Source of the DNA: Sipunculus nudus
Lineage: Eukaryota > Annelida > Sipuncula > Golfingiida > Sipunculidae
DNA length: 64,000 nucleotides
NCBI GenBank assembly: GCA_026874595.1
Contig: CM049317.1
Location: 58,384,618 to 58,448,617, forward strand
Direction of reading: 5' to 3'
Every line of letters begins with the position of its first letter. The stretch's first letter is position 1. The position numbers and the translations under genes were made by a program. Shown in pieces: positions 12,460 through 23,430 of the stretch. The notes under the pieces are model-generated. The model was not told where the DNA came from and did no database searches. It saw nothing but the letters and a program-made list of their open reading frames with translations.

Positions 12460-12702
12460 ATTAGTCACAGGAGGAAGCCGGTAAAAGCTCCAAGTAATCA
12501 CTGTCTCGTTGACTTGTAGTTTAACAATAATGGCTAAACGGAAGTACGATTTACCGTAACAGCCCCGGCATACATGTGTCCGCCAATAGAGTACACTAAA
12601 TTTTACCAATGAGGTCTGTAAGTGATCACGATGTTCATATGACAGGTCGGTCTGTCCTTCGGTTAGTCTGTCTCAAAACCCGAGTAGACTGAAATATGTC
12701 GC

Positions 12703-12705
<3 letters not shown>

Positions 12706-12752
<47 letters not shown>
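12706..12752. repeat. (TA)n microsatellite
   Basis: About 46 bp of TA repeats ending in TACATACAGG. Confidence 0.95.
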
Positions 12753-12756
<4 letters not shown>

Positions 12757-12913
12757 CAGGGAAATCTGTGAACTATATTAGACCAACCGTAAGATTGACT
12801 ACATTTGGTGTTAATTCACAGGTGGCCTTAGTAGACAGGTCAGTTATAACCAATTTGAATGCTTTTGGCTCACTCACGGGTGGTCTTATTAAACCGGTGG
12901 TCAGTCACACAGG

Positions 12914-12914
<1 letters not shown>

Positions 12915-12990
<76 letters not shown>

Positions 12991-13013
12991 TATATATAAT
13001 ATATATATATATA
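12915..13013. repeat. (TA)n microsatellite
   Basis: About 75 bp of pure TA, then a GAATATATATAATATA interruption and more TA. It is followed by a GTGTGTGTGT stretch at about 13020-13030. Confidence 0.95.
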
Positions 13014-13750
13014 TCTGTTTGTGTGTGTGTGAATACTATATCATATTTCAGATGTATGTATGCACATGTGTATACATATATATAAATAAATGCGTGTATG
13101 TGTGTGTAAATGTTATTAAAATACATGCAGCCAACATACTGGTGTCTGGTTTCGTGACTAATCTTGATTTTATTGGAAGTTTAAATTTGAATTTTTATTC
13201 GAATTATGAAGGAAATGAAGACCTCCAATGTAGTCCCAAGGAAATAGGAGTCTGACATACTATAATATCTGGTATTTATAAATGAAGAATTGAAATACTA
13301 GTACTTAAATGTCCCAGCTGAGCCTCTTCCTATACCAACAAGTATCATGGAAATGTTCTAGGTTTTGTAACCCATGCAAACAGTCCAGCAACATATGTCA
13401 TAAGTCATAATACAGAATTAATATATACAACATTGAATGTATGCAGGCGGCTGTTGCTGTATATACCGAATATCAGTTGCATGTATACTATATATATGGC
13501 GTATACTAAAGTAAATAGAAAAAACCATGCACGTGCTTCGTGTTACAGATATATACGCTCTAGGTAGTACATGCATGCTTAGTGTATAAAATCGGATTTC
13601 ATCTATACAAAAGAGAAGGTAATAAAACTTAAATCTTAAAATTCTGACAATTTTTACATTCCTGAAATTCAACTGTATATTTTATCTATTGCATTTGCCT
13701 AGCATAACATCAGGATGACAAATTCCGTATATATATACGGGTCCCGCATG

Positions 13751-13753
<3 letters not shown>

Positions 13754-13815
<62 letters not shown>
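13754..13815. repeat. (TA)n microsatellite
   Basis: About 60 bp of TA repeats. A short inverted CCGTATATATATACGG (13726-13741) lies just upstream. Confidence 0.93.
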
Positions 13816-13819
<4 letters not shown>

Positions 13820-14058
13820 CGCACGCAGGTGTGAGTGTTATATATCAAATATACATGATTAATTGTTACTCCCGCACGAGTAGGCAATTAGTTTTATGTG
13901 TTACGGGCAGCAAATGTGTGCTGGCTGAACATGCATAAAAGGAATATGTGAGTCGTGGTAATTAACTTTTAACATATAAACAATTAATTATTTAAAATGC
14001 TATGGATATTTACTACATATAGAATACTAACACACACGGGACCTCATATATACGCAAA

Positions 14059-14069
14059 TATATATATAG

Positions 14070-14103
<34 letters not shown>

Positions 14104-14112
14104 CTATATATA
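14059..14112. repeat. Perfect palindrome centred on a (TA)n array
   Basis: The TA core is bounded on the left by TATATATAGGAATATA and on the right by its exact complement TATATTCCTATATATA. The whole ~54 bp is therefore self-complementary, including the non-TA GGAA/TTCC steps. Slippage alone does not create matched flanks, so a palindrome or inverted duplication probably came first and TA expansion followed. Confidence 0.85.
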
Positions 14113-14321
14113 CATGCAGCTCCATAATGCTTATATATAACAGCTAATGTATGTTAATTTTGTTTAGTAGACACAGACATGTTCAGGATTAAATAGCAAA
14201 TTAAAGGCGCCTATTCTGATAACTGACGTCGCTTAACTAAAAAGAATCCGTTGAACCTCTTCTAAAAATAGGCAAAAAAAGCTGTTGTTATTTTATTTAT
14301 ATCTACGCGTTCATAAAATGT

Positions 14322-14336
14322 GGGGGGGGGGGGGGG
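14322..14336. repeat. G15 homopolymer
   Basis: Uninterrupted run of 15 G in AT-rich DNA, one of about a dozen long G or C runs in the window. Confidence 0.95.
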
Positions 14337-14675
14337 CCAATACAGTCCAAATACATTCAACAATGACACCTGGTGGCAAGTCAGAATAACCGGAGGGTTG
14401 AATTAAAAAGGCATTTGCATCTAGTTACCTATCAACCTCCGCATACATATATGTAAAACAAACATCTTAGGTTATATGATTTTTCCGTTTGTCAACACTG
14501 GGATCTACCGTCTCTACGTACAGCTGGTAGATAAACAAGCCGAAGCTGAGGCGACAAAAGAAACTTCCTTAACATGAATTTACCAAGTTCATTAATATGT
14601 ATGAAAAGTTTCTACAGAAAGGGTAGATAAATAGCTTTCTTTAAAGGTTTATCAGGAAGTTTGTTTATAATATAT

Positions 14676-15373
14676 GTTACGAAGACAAATTGCTGAGGGG
14701 AAAACATTGGGCCGATCCTAGATTCGAACCCATGTCGGTGGCGTACCAACCGCTTCGCTAGCAAAGCTAGCTTCACTATATAGCGAGACAGTTCTGTCCG
14801 CTTTTATGTCATGCACCCCATTACACACCCCCTCTTAAGAGCGTTCTGCTACCAGAACAAGACTAATTATCCCAGGAGTCACACTTTGTGAGCTTATTCC
14901 CTGGTCACAAAGTTTACCGTCACGTTGGACGAGCCCCCATTTTCTTACGAAGACAAATTGCTCAGGGGAAAACATTGGGCCGATCCGGGATTCGAACCCA
15001 TGTCGGGTGGCGCACAAGTCCGGAATACCAACCGCTTTGCTAGCAAAGCAAGTTCAATATATAGCGAGACAGTTCGGTCCGTTTTTATGTCACCCCATTA
15101 CACACCCCCTTTTAAGAGCGTTCTGCTATCAGAACAAGACTAATTATCCCAGGAGTCACACTTTTGTGAGCTTATTCCCTGGGCCACAAGTTTTCCGTCA
15201 CGTTGGACGAGCCCCCATTTTGTTACGAAGACAAATTGCTCAGGGGAAAACATTGGGCCGATCCGAGATTCAAACCCATGTCGGTGGCGCACAGGTCCGG
15301 CGTTCCAACCGCTTCGCTAGCAAAGCAAGCTTCACTAGCGAGACAGTTCGGTCCCCTTTTATGTCACCCCGTT
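14676..15373 (-). mobile_element. Tandem array of a tRNA-like SINE (2 full and 1 partial unit)
   Basis: Three units begin with TTACGAAGACAAATTGCT at about 14677, 14945 and 15223, giving periods of about 268 and 278 bp; the third is cut off at 15373. On the minus strand each carries a pol III-like A box (TAGCAAAGCGG, complement of 15032-15042 in unit 2; TAGCGAAGCGG in units 1 and 3) and a B box (GGGTTCGAATCC, complement of 14988-14999; one change in unit 3). The spacing fits a tRNA-derived promoter, except that unit 1 has lost about 14 bp between the boxes. The open frames here (for example 15007-15375) are mutually similar because of the repeat and are unlikely to be genes. Tandem rather than dispersed copies suggest unequal exchange or amplification after insertion. 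Confidence 0.65.
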
Positions 15374-15486
15374 AGATATATAATATAAAATATAAAATAT
15401 AAAATATAAAATATAAAATATAAAATATAAAATATAAAATATAAAATATAAAATATATAATATATAATATATAATATATAATATAA
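15374..15486. repeat. Heptamer satellite (AAAATAT)n
   Basis: About ten to eleven near-perfect copies of a 7-bp unit, preceded and followed by ATATATAAT variants. It directly abuts the truncated third SINE unit. In minus-strand orientation it lies at the 5' side of the SINE array. Confidence 0.9.
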
Positions 15487-16991
15487 CTGCAAGTCAAGGA
15501 GTATTATTTATGCCTTATATGTCAAACCTAGCAGTAACTTTGCTGAATGTTCACTCTGTGATTTATTTTTGCTACATGTAGACTATGCAAAAGCGTTTGA
15601 CCATATATGCCAACGTACTGACTGGATCAGATTCATCTATCTTTAGCGTTATACTTTATACTTATTTCTTATTTATTACTTATTTAAACCTATTAGACCC
15701 ATTAACTTTATATTTATGGCATACATGCATAGATATACTATATCTGCATATATTCCTTTCTGATATCAGCAGGGACACATATAACATTTATACAGGCATT
15801 TTGTGCGTGTATGTTATTCGTGTGCATGTTTCTTTGAACAAATCATATATATGAATCTATCAAGGACGCACTAAATGCTAAAATACATACACAAATTATG
15901 TCAACTCTTATAAATTAATACATATGTACATATACTAAACGTGTAAAGAAAGATGCATACACATGCACAATCTAAATGATGGACGCTGACTATAATACTT
16001 ATGCAGGAATGATGCCATAACTGATGATGATGCACTATGCATTTTTTTCGTAACATATAATATAGCGAGATCTAGCTTATGTGTATAAATAAAGAAATTT
16101 ACTCTTGAATTTCATACATGTCATAAAGCTAACCGTCTGCTAAATTATAGTCAACACACAGTCTGAAAGCAAGTTTAAATTCTGGTCATTTATATACTTC
16201 TTGTTGAGAAATGAAATCTTTTATTGACTGAAAATTTAAGTTTAAAGGAAGAAACATAATACAGAGAATAATGGCTTTTGAGATTTTGCCATTGAGTTTT
16301 ATATAAGGCCATTAAAAAGTTGCTTGCTATTGAGTATCTAAATATACTGCAATTTTAAAACACTTTGAATTTTTCGAAATGTTAAAATATCAGGTGAAAT
16401 TGAATCAAAAGTTAAAACTAAAAATATTTTCAGAAAGAACACTTATCCATGTTTAAAACAATGTATACTTGATGGGTCTATTATGAATTTAAAACAACTT
16501 TTGGATTGATTTTAGATATTGGGTTTTTGCAAATTGTACAAAATTAATGTGTACAGTATATGATGGTGTAAAGTATATTTCTTAAAAGAATGCATGTTTA
16601 TCTTAACGACATAAACTTGATATAGCGCCCGGCTGACTGCTGCAGGTGTAATGACTTCAAACTATACCCCGTTTCAGGTTACCCCCTGAAATCGATTTTA
16701 CGTTACACACGGGTTTATTTCCTGATCTTGATGATCGATTTTTTAATGCTTTTTATCTCGTGATATATAATTGGAATAAAATATTTTGAAAGTTACAGAA
16801 TGAAAAGCTGGAATCAATAATCATCTGAAAGTAAACGCTGCAAAGAGGTACTTATAAGGTTAAAATGTTAATCGTATCGATATTGGCTAATACTCTTCTT
16901 TAAAACTTATGACATATGCCTTACATACAAAAGATATATACAAAGATTCAACTTTATTTGAGAAATTTGGAAGAAACGATTAATATATATA
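15487..16991. other. AT-rich DNA, no gene seen; dispersed-repeat segment at 16470-16530
   Basis: The frame at 15585-15854 (89 codons) is hydrophobic and low in complexity, and it is not recognised. The segment GGGTCTATTATGAATTTAAA followed by ACTTTTGGATTGATTTTAG (about 16473-16521) recurs in diverged form near 54868-54912 and, in part, near 60627-60660. This indicates an old dispersed repeat. A TTTCAGGTTACCCCCTGAAATCG foldback-like motif lies at about 16670-16700. Confidence 0.5.
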
Positions 16992-17168
16992 CATTAATAC
17001 CTCGCCTATCGACCACTTCCGTTTAGCGACCACCTCAGGATAGTGACCCATTCTTCACGGTCCTAATTATTCTTTACCCTTTACTTCAGGCCTCGCTTAG
17101 ACGACCATTATGAAAATGCGAACACTATATCGAGGTCCCGTAGGTGGTCATCATTACGAAGTTTACTG
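16992..17168. mobile_element. Short pogo/Tigger-like MITE (177 bp)
   Basis: The left end (CATTAATACCTCGCCTATCG, followed by ACCAC) and the inverse of the right end (CAGTAAACTTCGTAATGATG, followed by ACCACC) are imperfect terminal inverted repeats. ACCTCGC, GACCAC and CAGTAAA are the kind of steps seen at pogo/Tigger-type mariner ends. The left flank is TA, as expected for mariner insertion; the right flank has decayed. With 177 bp and no coding capacity it is nonautonomous. It resembles the ends of the larger element at 27861-28670. Confidence 0.5.
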
Positions 17169-17310
17169 TTTAAACACAAGGAAAACTTTTTTTAGAGAGA
17201 AAATCTGAAATCCTAGGTGGGATGAAATTGATTTAAGAATATCCCCGGGATTAATCTTAAATTGATTTCATACTGTTCCTGATATAAAAAGAATGACGTT
17301 TCAATTAACC

Positions 17311-17326
17311 GGGGGGGGGGGGGGGG
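17311..17326. repeat. G16 homopolymer
   Basis: Sixteen consecutive G followed by AGGGTGGTGGTGG. This could form a G-quadruplex. Confidence 0.95.
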
Positions 17327-17667
17327 AGGGTGGTGGTGGAACTGACACGGAGATAACCTGTAACTGAATTAATTGACGCTCCTTCATATGTATAATATAT
17401 TCAAAACCTTTTGTAAAGTGAAGTGTATAACAGAGGCAGTACCGGCGTTCTACCTTATGACACTCGATCAGTCACTCAGAGAATGAAAGCTACTCAATAA
17501 AACACAGCTGCCGTGGCAATATGCAAGCAGGGTCCAGGGCCGCTGTATACTGGTCATAAAAGTACACCGAGGCCAAGTTTTAACGTCCCCACACCCCTAT
17601 CTGCTAGATGCACGTGTGTCAAGCTAGAACCCTTATAATTCTTTCCGCGTATGTTCCTGAAACCTGA

Positions 17668-17890
<223 letters not shown>

Positions 17891-18156
17891 ATAATATATA
17901 TATATATGTGTGTCTGTGTTTTTTTTATGTCTATTTCATGTATATGGTGAATGACTGTATGACATAATCAATCACTCTGTATATAAGAAAAATGTAAGTT
18001 AAAAGCATTTAATACACTTTGATTCAAGTTATATAATTAACAATTCATTTTGATTACCTTCAGCCAAATCTTATACCTCCATATAAAACCTACAAACCTA
18101 AACAGTTTTTTTAGTGAAAGGCATTCGATCCTATATATTTATGCAACTAACAGAGG

Positions 18157-18280
18157 TATACAGCCGAACACACTAATTATTGTCGACAGATGTGAGATTG
18201 GTAAACAATGGAATAATGATATGTATACAGCCGAACACACTAAATTTTGTCGACAGATGTGAGAATGTAAAATAATGGAA

Positions 18281-18300
<20 letters not shown>
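18157..18300 (+). repeat. Tandem duplication, 77-bp unit
   Basis: TATACAGCCGAACACACTAA opens both units, at 18157 and 18234. Both continue through TTGTCGACAGATGTGAGA and AATAATGGAAT with a few indels. The second unit runs into the following TA array. Confidence 0.85.

Positions 18301-18337
<37 letters not shown>
18282..18337. repeat. (TA)n microsatellite
   Basis: About 55 bp of TA repeats followed by ACACGTGTGTGTATG. Confidence 0.95.
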
Positions 18338-18340
<3 letters not shown>

Positions 18341-20537
18341 GTGTGTGTATGTGGTTATGTGTGTAGGTGTATATATGTGTGTGTGAGATACGGTGCCATT
18401 AAGATAATATCTTTTGGGTCAAATCCAACTTAACTGCAAGTGAAGGAAAATATACGTAATATGAATTGAGACTGAACTATAATTTGATTAAGATAAAAAG
18501 TAATGAACAATAGAATTGAATTGAAATTGAAAATCACAGGCAAGCTCACGTTTACTGAGTTGCATTGATGAACATGTATTTTTCCGACAAGATGCATATT
18601 GAGTGATGGCAGTCTTGACGAGTTGCTGATATTAAGGTTAAAAATGGGCAGACATTACAAAACTTCGCTGTCAGGGTTCGCTGTCAGCAGAAATGCTGCT
18701 TAATCTCTATTGTTTGATTTTAAAATGTGTACATGTTTGCAAATGTCATTGGAATGTCTTGTTACTGAAGGATTGTATTATTGCATTTTAATGGATTTTG
18801 AATTTGAACCGAATAAAAAAATTGGATTGAATTGTTTGTACCCAGATAATATTGAAAAGATCTTGATTTTAGATTCCATAACAAATTATTAAATTGAAAT
18901 TTAAATGGAATTGAGAAAATAAACCGTATTTTTCACACATACGTAGAGGTTTATGCAAAATAAATCCAACTTTTTATGTAAAAAAGCAACCTCTTACGTA
19001 AAATATAAGTTGGTTTATGCGTAGGAATTTTGAACACCTACACATATGAGCAGAAACATGTATATGTTATATAATCAATATATAACCATAATATATAACG
19101 ATCACACAGAACCGTTACCATTTTAATATATTAAAAAATTTACCGGATCTTTAATAGTTTTATTTTTTTATTTATATTTAGTCTTTTCGAATCCTATTTT
19201 TTTTCGATTGAATCCACATTTAATACAATTTATCTCATTGATTTAAAGCCATAATAGAAGAATACAATATTATAGTGTCGGGCTTCCTGTATACATTTAG
19301 TCAAATTTATATTATTCGTTATATGTTATTAATGTATGTAAAAAACTACATCATTTTAGTATACAAGCTCTTACCGGCACTACAGTTTTTGGCCCACCTG
19401 AAAATCCATACTTAGTTACATGCAATGAACAGATTTCAAATAAAAGCCTATAATTAACGTGGATGAAACCAAGATCATATCTAGAAATATTATTTTTTAA
19501 ATGCAATGAAATCAAAATTTGAGACATAAATCTATATATTTTTCACAAAACCTCAGTTCTAACGACAGAGGTCAAGGTCACTGTTCACATGCTAAACAAA
19601 ATACCTTTAAATGCTGCTGTTTTCTTATGTAGTGTATATATAGCCATGCAAACAAAATTATAGCCTTTACCTTATCAGCAAGATCAAACAGATTGTAAAT
19701 TATAAATAATGGCTCTCCTAATGGGCCTTGTTTGCTGATAAAATGTCACCAGACAAGCCAAAGGAGTACCGACAGAAGTCCCCCCCCCCCCCCGAAATTA
19801 AGACAACCAAAAAATCTCAAAACAACCCCCCCCCCCCCCCTTAATTAAGAAAAACATGACGATATCCCTGTCTCAGGAAATCATAATTTTCTTGACTCCC
19901 ACAAAACATTATTAAACATATATTTTGATAAGTTGAAAAAAAATATTTTCTCAGTTTCAATACTGCATTACTTGAGTATTTAAGTTTGAGTTAAACACTC
20001 TAAAACATTGGCTAAATTAATGACAATTCAAAGAGACACATGTAATATAATTAATATTCAATATGCTTTATATGAAATACATAAGTGAAAGATTATTGTG
20101 GGGAAAATGACGAAACTTAAAAAAAATCATGCTTTATTTCCTAAAAGTAATGGAGAGAAAGGTGGTGACAACATTTAATTTTGAGAGAATAATCTGGAAA
20201 TTCTAAATATAGTATTTTTAATTAAATAATGATACAGTAATCGTCTATTTCTTTCAGATGTAAAGTTTAAGAAATGAGAAACACATGATCGATTTCTGAA
20301 ACATCATATAAGCAATAAATTTAAAAGTCAATGAATACACATACATTTTAAAGTGTAAGAGGTGCAAGGTAAAAAAATGGTGATTGCATGGATTATATCG
20401 AGCAAGAAGGAGCATTAATATATATAAATATATTACTCCAAATAATAAACGATATCCCTATATTGTTGTCTAAAAATGCTTTCCTTAAAATAATTATGGT
20501 AATGAAACATCTCATTGACACATATACCGTGTCATTT
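18338..20537. other. AT-rich DNA, no gene seen; two C-tracts
   Basis: No frame above 60 codons and nothing recognisable. Runs of 14 C (19780-19793) and 15 C (19826-19840) lie 32 bp apart. Confidence 0.55.
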
Positions 20538-20592
20538 ATGATGATTACAATTAAAGTTTTCAATCATATATGATGATTACAATTAAAGTTTT
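20538..20592 (+). repeat. Short tandem duplication, 31-bp unit
   Basis: ATGATGATTACAATTAAAGT followed by TTTC occurs at 20538 and again at 20569, separated by AATCATAT. Confidence 0.85.
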
Positions 20593-20642
20593 CCATAAAA
20601 GATATAATATCAAAGTTCTAATTACTACACATGCACGATGCT

Positions 20643-20643
<1 letters not shown>

Positions 20644-20681
<38 letters not shown>
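20644..20681. repeat. (TA)n microsatellite
   Basis: About 38 bp of TA repeats. Confidence 0.93.
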
Positions 20682-20683
<2 letters not shown>

Positions 20684-21652
20684 TGTATAAATCTGTTACT
20701 TATATTATAATATATTAAGGAAAAGTTTGGTTGCATATGTTCTGTATCATCTGTTTTAAGATAGTTTTCTAAATAATCCAAACATATATAGAAGCACTTA
20801 AAACTATATTTGGGGGCCTGGGCAGTCGAGGGGAAAAATTTGAAAGAAGTAAATTAGTGATGTATATTGAATGTTATTGATATAAGCGAAATTAAAGCTT
20901 TTTCAAACACTAAAATGAGAAAAAAGTATATTCAAATGAAAAAAGAAAAATGCGAAAAAAATGTATTCAAGAATAATAGTGAAACACTACGGAGGTGCAT
21001 TTGTTAAAAAGTGACAGACTTTACATTAAATCTTACTGGACAACCCGGTTGGACTTGAATAGAGTATTATCCGATTATCTCAAAGGCTACATAAAAATGA
21101 ACAATGAGTAAAAGCTGTAAATTTAGCCCATTTAGTCAATCACAACTAGGAAGAGAGAGGCTCATGTATAGGTGAGGTGTGTTTTACAGACACAAGGCAT
21201 ACAATATAAGTGTCTTCCAGTTAGTCATGCGGAAAAGCATACATTTATATGCAGCTTCGTGCATTGCATTAGACACCGTTAAGTGTGATCATGTATATGG
21301 AGCAGCAGGGAGGCGATGCAGTCACAAAGCCTGCTCTATGGAGAAGGCTATTAGGCCAGCCATATAACCAGGCCTATTGTCCCTCCGGCATTAGCTGCAC
21401 CCAAGCGTACATACTTGCAGAAAAGGGGGTTGCCTTTTGACTGCAGTTGTGATCTTGCATCTTGTTTCGGGGTCCTCAGAGAGTTCCTGGGGAAAAGCCG
21501 ACATGATTAGGAAAGTGGAGCAAGCTTAAGGCATATAAAGAATAGTCATAAATCTAAGGGTTCTAATTGGCGGATATCATCATTTTGATATTGTGATACG
21601 TAATCGAAAGTCGCAGACTCAAACCTAGTTTAAACCCCATGTCTGAATTATT

Positions 21653-21916
21653 ACCTCCACCAATCGGGGGCAATGTTTTTTCCGGTGTTGATTTGTTTGT
21701 CTGTCTGTTGTTTGTTTGTCTGATTGTCTGTCTTTTAGCAACATTATTCAAAACGTTATTAACGGATTTTGATGAAATTTTCAGGATAGCTGGGCGATGA
21801 TTCAAGGAACAATCGACTAAATTTTGGGGTCACCATCTGGATCTATGAATTTCTTAAAGGAAATATGCTGCATTCTGACACTCCGTATGGGGGTAATGAG
21901 CTACCTTAGCGGAGGT
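21653..21916 (-). mobile_element. Short inverted-repeat element, ACCTCC(G)C...GGCGGAGGT family, copy 1
   Basis: The element opens with ACCTCCACCAATCGGGGG and ends with CCTTAGCGGAGGT, so its ends are inverted repeats of each other. Its reverse complement aligns with 41232-41466: GAGAGCRCAGACCTCCGC flanks one end, GGATCAC and ATTTTCATCA blocks lie inside, and the other end is (G)GTGGAGGT/GGCGGAGGT. A TTTGTCTGTCTGTTG-rich insertion makes this copy about 30 bp longer. The conserved CTGTGCTCTCTGAGTGC just outside the end may belong to the element. I recall very similar sequence from many invertebrate genomes, but this is unverified. It is nonautonomous, with no transposase. Confidence 0.6.
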
Positions 21917-22300
21917 CTGTGCTCTCTGAGTGCCCATATTCTAATAATTGGCAACATCTTATTACTGGAAGTCTCTGCTGTACTTTGAACATAGCGTTCT
22001 CTAAAAACTATTATGCCCTAAGGCCTAGAGATCCTCACCCGGATATAACCATTCCTGTATATCTCCCTCCAGAATACGTTAATTTTTTTGCCTCATTTAG
22101 CGTCAACTACATATCAAATAAGGTCACGTGATATAGCTTTATATCCTTGCATATATGTTTCACCAAGAAAATTATACTATATAAACGATGAACATACCTC
22201 AACGTTGTTTTTATGTACATAAGGGATATTAGTCAGTAAAAAATCGAAACTATAACGTTCCATATGCAGCTCTGTTCAAAACAGCACGACAGTGATGTCC
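21917..22300. other. Unique DNA, no gene seen
   Basis: A 70-codon frame at 21919-22131 begins inside the repeat flank and has no recognisable product. Confidence 0.5.
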
Positions 22301-23430
22301 CCGAAACAGCAGTCGTACCGAATGACCTTTCGCCAGTCCTGTCGAATCTGAGACGGCGTTTTATTGACCGGTAAAGACAGAGCCAATGAAACAAGGCTGT
22401 GTATATCTCTTTTCCTAGCTGTGCAGATATAATCAGGGCAAGTTATATATCAGACTTTTTGTTAATATACGAGAAAAGGCAATCTGTAATGATGAAAGTC
22501 TGCAACGTTCGTCCGCCTTCAGTGTATCCCAGAATAAGTTTAACCAGGACCGCTCTGTGGACATATCGCCACGGTAAACACATGAAAGGCCGCCTTCTGA
22601 ATTATTTACCCACAGCGTTTCATGCCGTCATTAAAGTCGCTTTGATACGGACATGATAAGGCCCTAGACACGCCGACAATGTGTATAAGCCACCATATAG
22701 GTGTTCACTGACTAACATGTTTTAAAATATCAGCAGACCACACATACCTGGCTTTCAAGTGGACTTCCAAGCCGGACACAACCAAGAGCTGCGACTGTAC
22801 AGACTTAGGTATTATATATAAATATATAATACATTAACAGCAAGCCGAACCTCCTGCGCCCATGCATGCAGTGCTGTTTTCTCTGCGTATCCTGGATAAT
22901 TTACAGCATTCCTCTCCGCCCGGTGTATACCCGTTCCTGAAACGTGCTGCGGACAGCAGCCTTCGTCCATGTTGTTTGACTGCCGACTAGAGGGCTGTGT
23001 GATGAGTCTAATTGTTCATTTAGACCTCACTAGTGCCGTTTGAGTCTCACCATCCCTTTACTAATTCAGCCCCGCGCATACCGGCGGCTACACGCTTGGT
23101 GGGTCACGTGGGGTGCACACTCATCAATCTCTGTCATACAGAGCTTTCCCGCGTTATTGTTGCCAAACGACAGCAACCGGCAAGGTCACGTCAAGGTCAA
23201 TATGGTACCGACTTGATGGCGAAGCCCACTTGAGTTTTCAAGCACGCGTAACACACTGTACGGGTCTCTATAGCTCATACCGGCTTTGGCTGGCCGCAGA
23301 ACGTTTCATTGATTTCAAGGACAGTTAGTTGTCAGCGCTGAAGATGGGCCTGAGCACTGGCAATGGCGTCATCGAAGCCTGTAACGACAGCTGCTTAATG
23401 CAGCCTTCATAACTGGCAAAACTGTCTTTT
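22300..23430. other. GC-richer block, possible regulatory DNA
   Basis: About 1.1 kb with clearly higher GC than its surroundings and no transposon signature. Short frames on the plus strand (22399-22656, 85 codons; 23033-23233; 23113-23328) are unrecognised. The block holds the perfect DR5 site at 23183-23199. A conserved non-coding element, or a non-coding exon or promoter, are reasonable guesses. Confidence 0.3.
23183..23199 (+). promoter_or_regulatory. Perfect DR5 nuclear receptor element
   Basis: AGGTCA at 23183-23188 and AGGTCA at 23194-23199 are separated by the 5-base spacer CGTCA. This is the consensus architecture of a RAR/RXR response element. Each half-site is also preceded by CA-A context: GCAAGGTCA for the first and TCAAGGTCA for the second. 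TCAAGGTCA is the extended monomer site of ERR/NR5A receptors. Molluscs encode RXR, RAR and ERR orthologues. Occupancy and target gene are unknown. Confidence 0.4.

Noticed and set aside
14988-15042. A tRNA gene on the minus strand
   Set aside because: A and B boxes are present but no cloverleaf stems could be paired, and the segment repeats inside a ~270-bp tandem unit.
15007-15375. 122-codon frame as a protein gene
   Set aside because: It spans two SINE units, and the similar frames at 14925-15143 and 15203-15388 arise from the same repeat in other registers.
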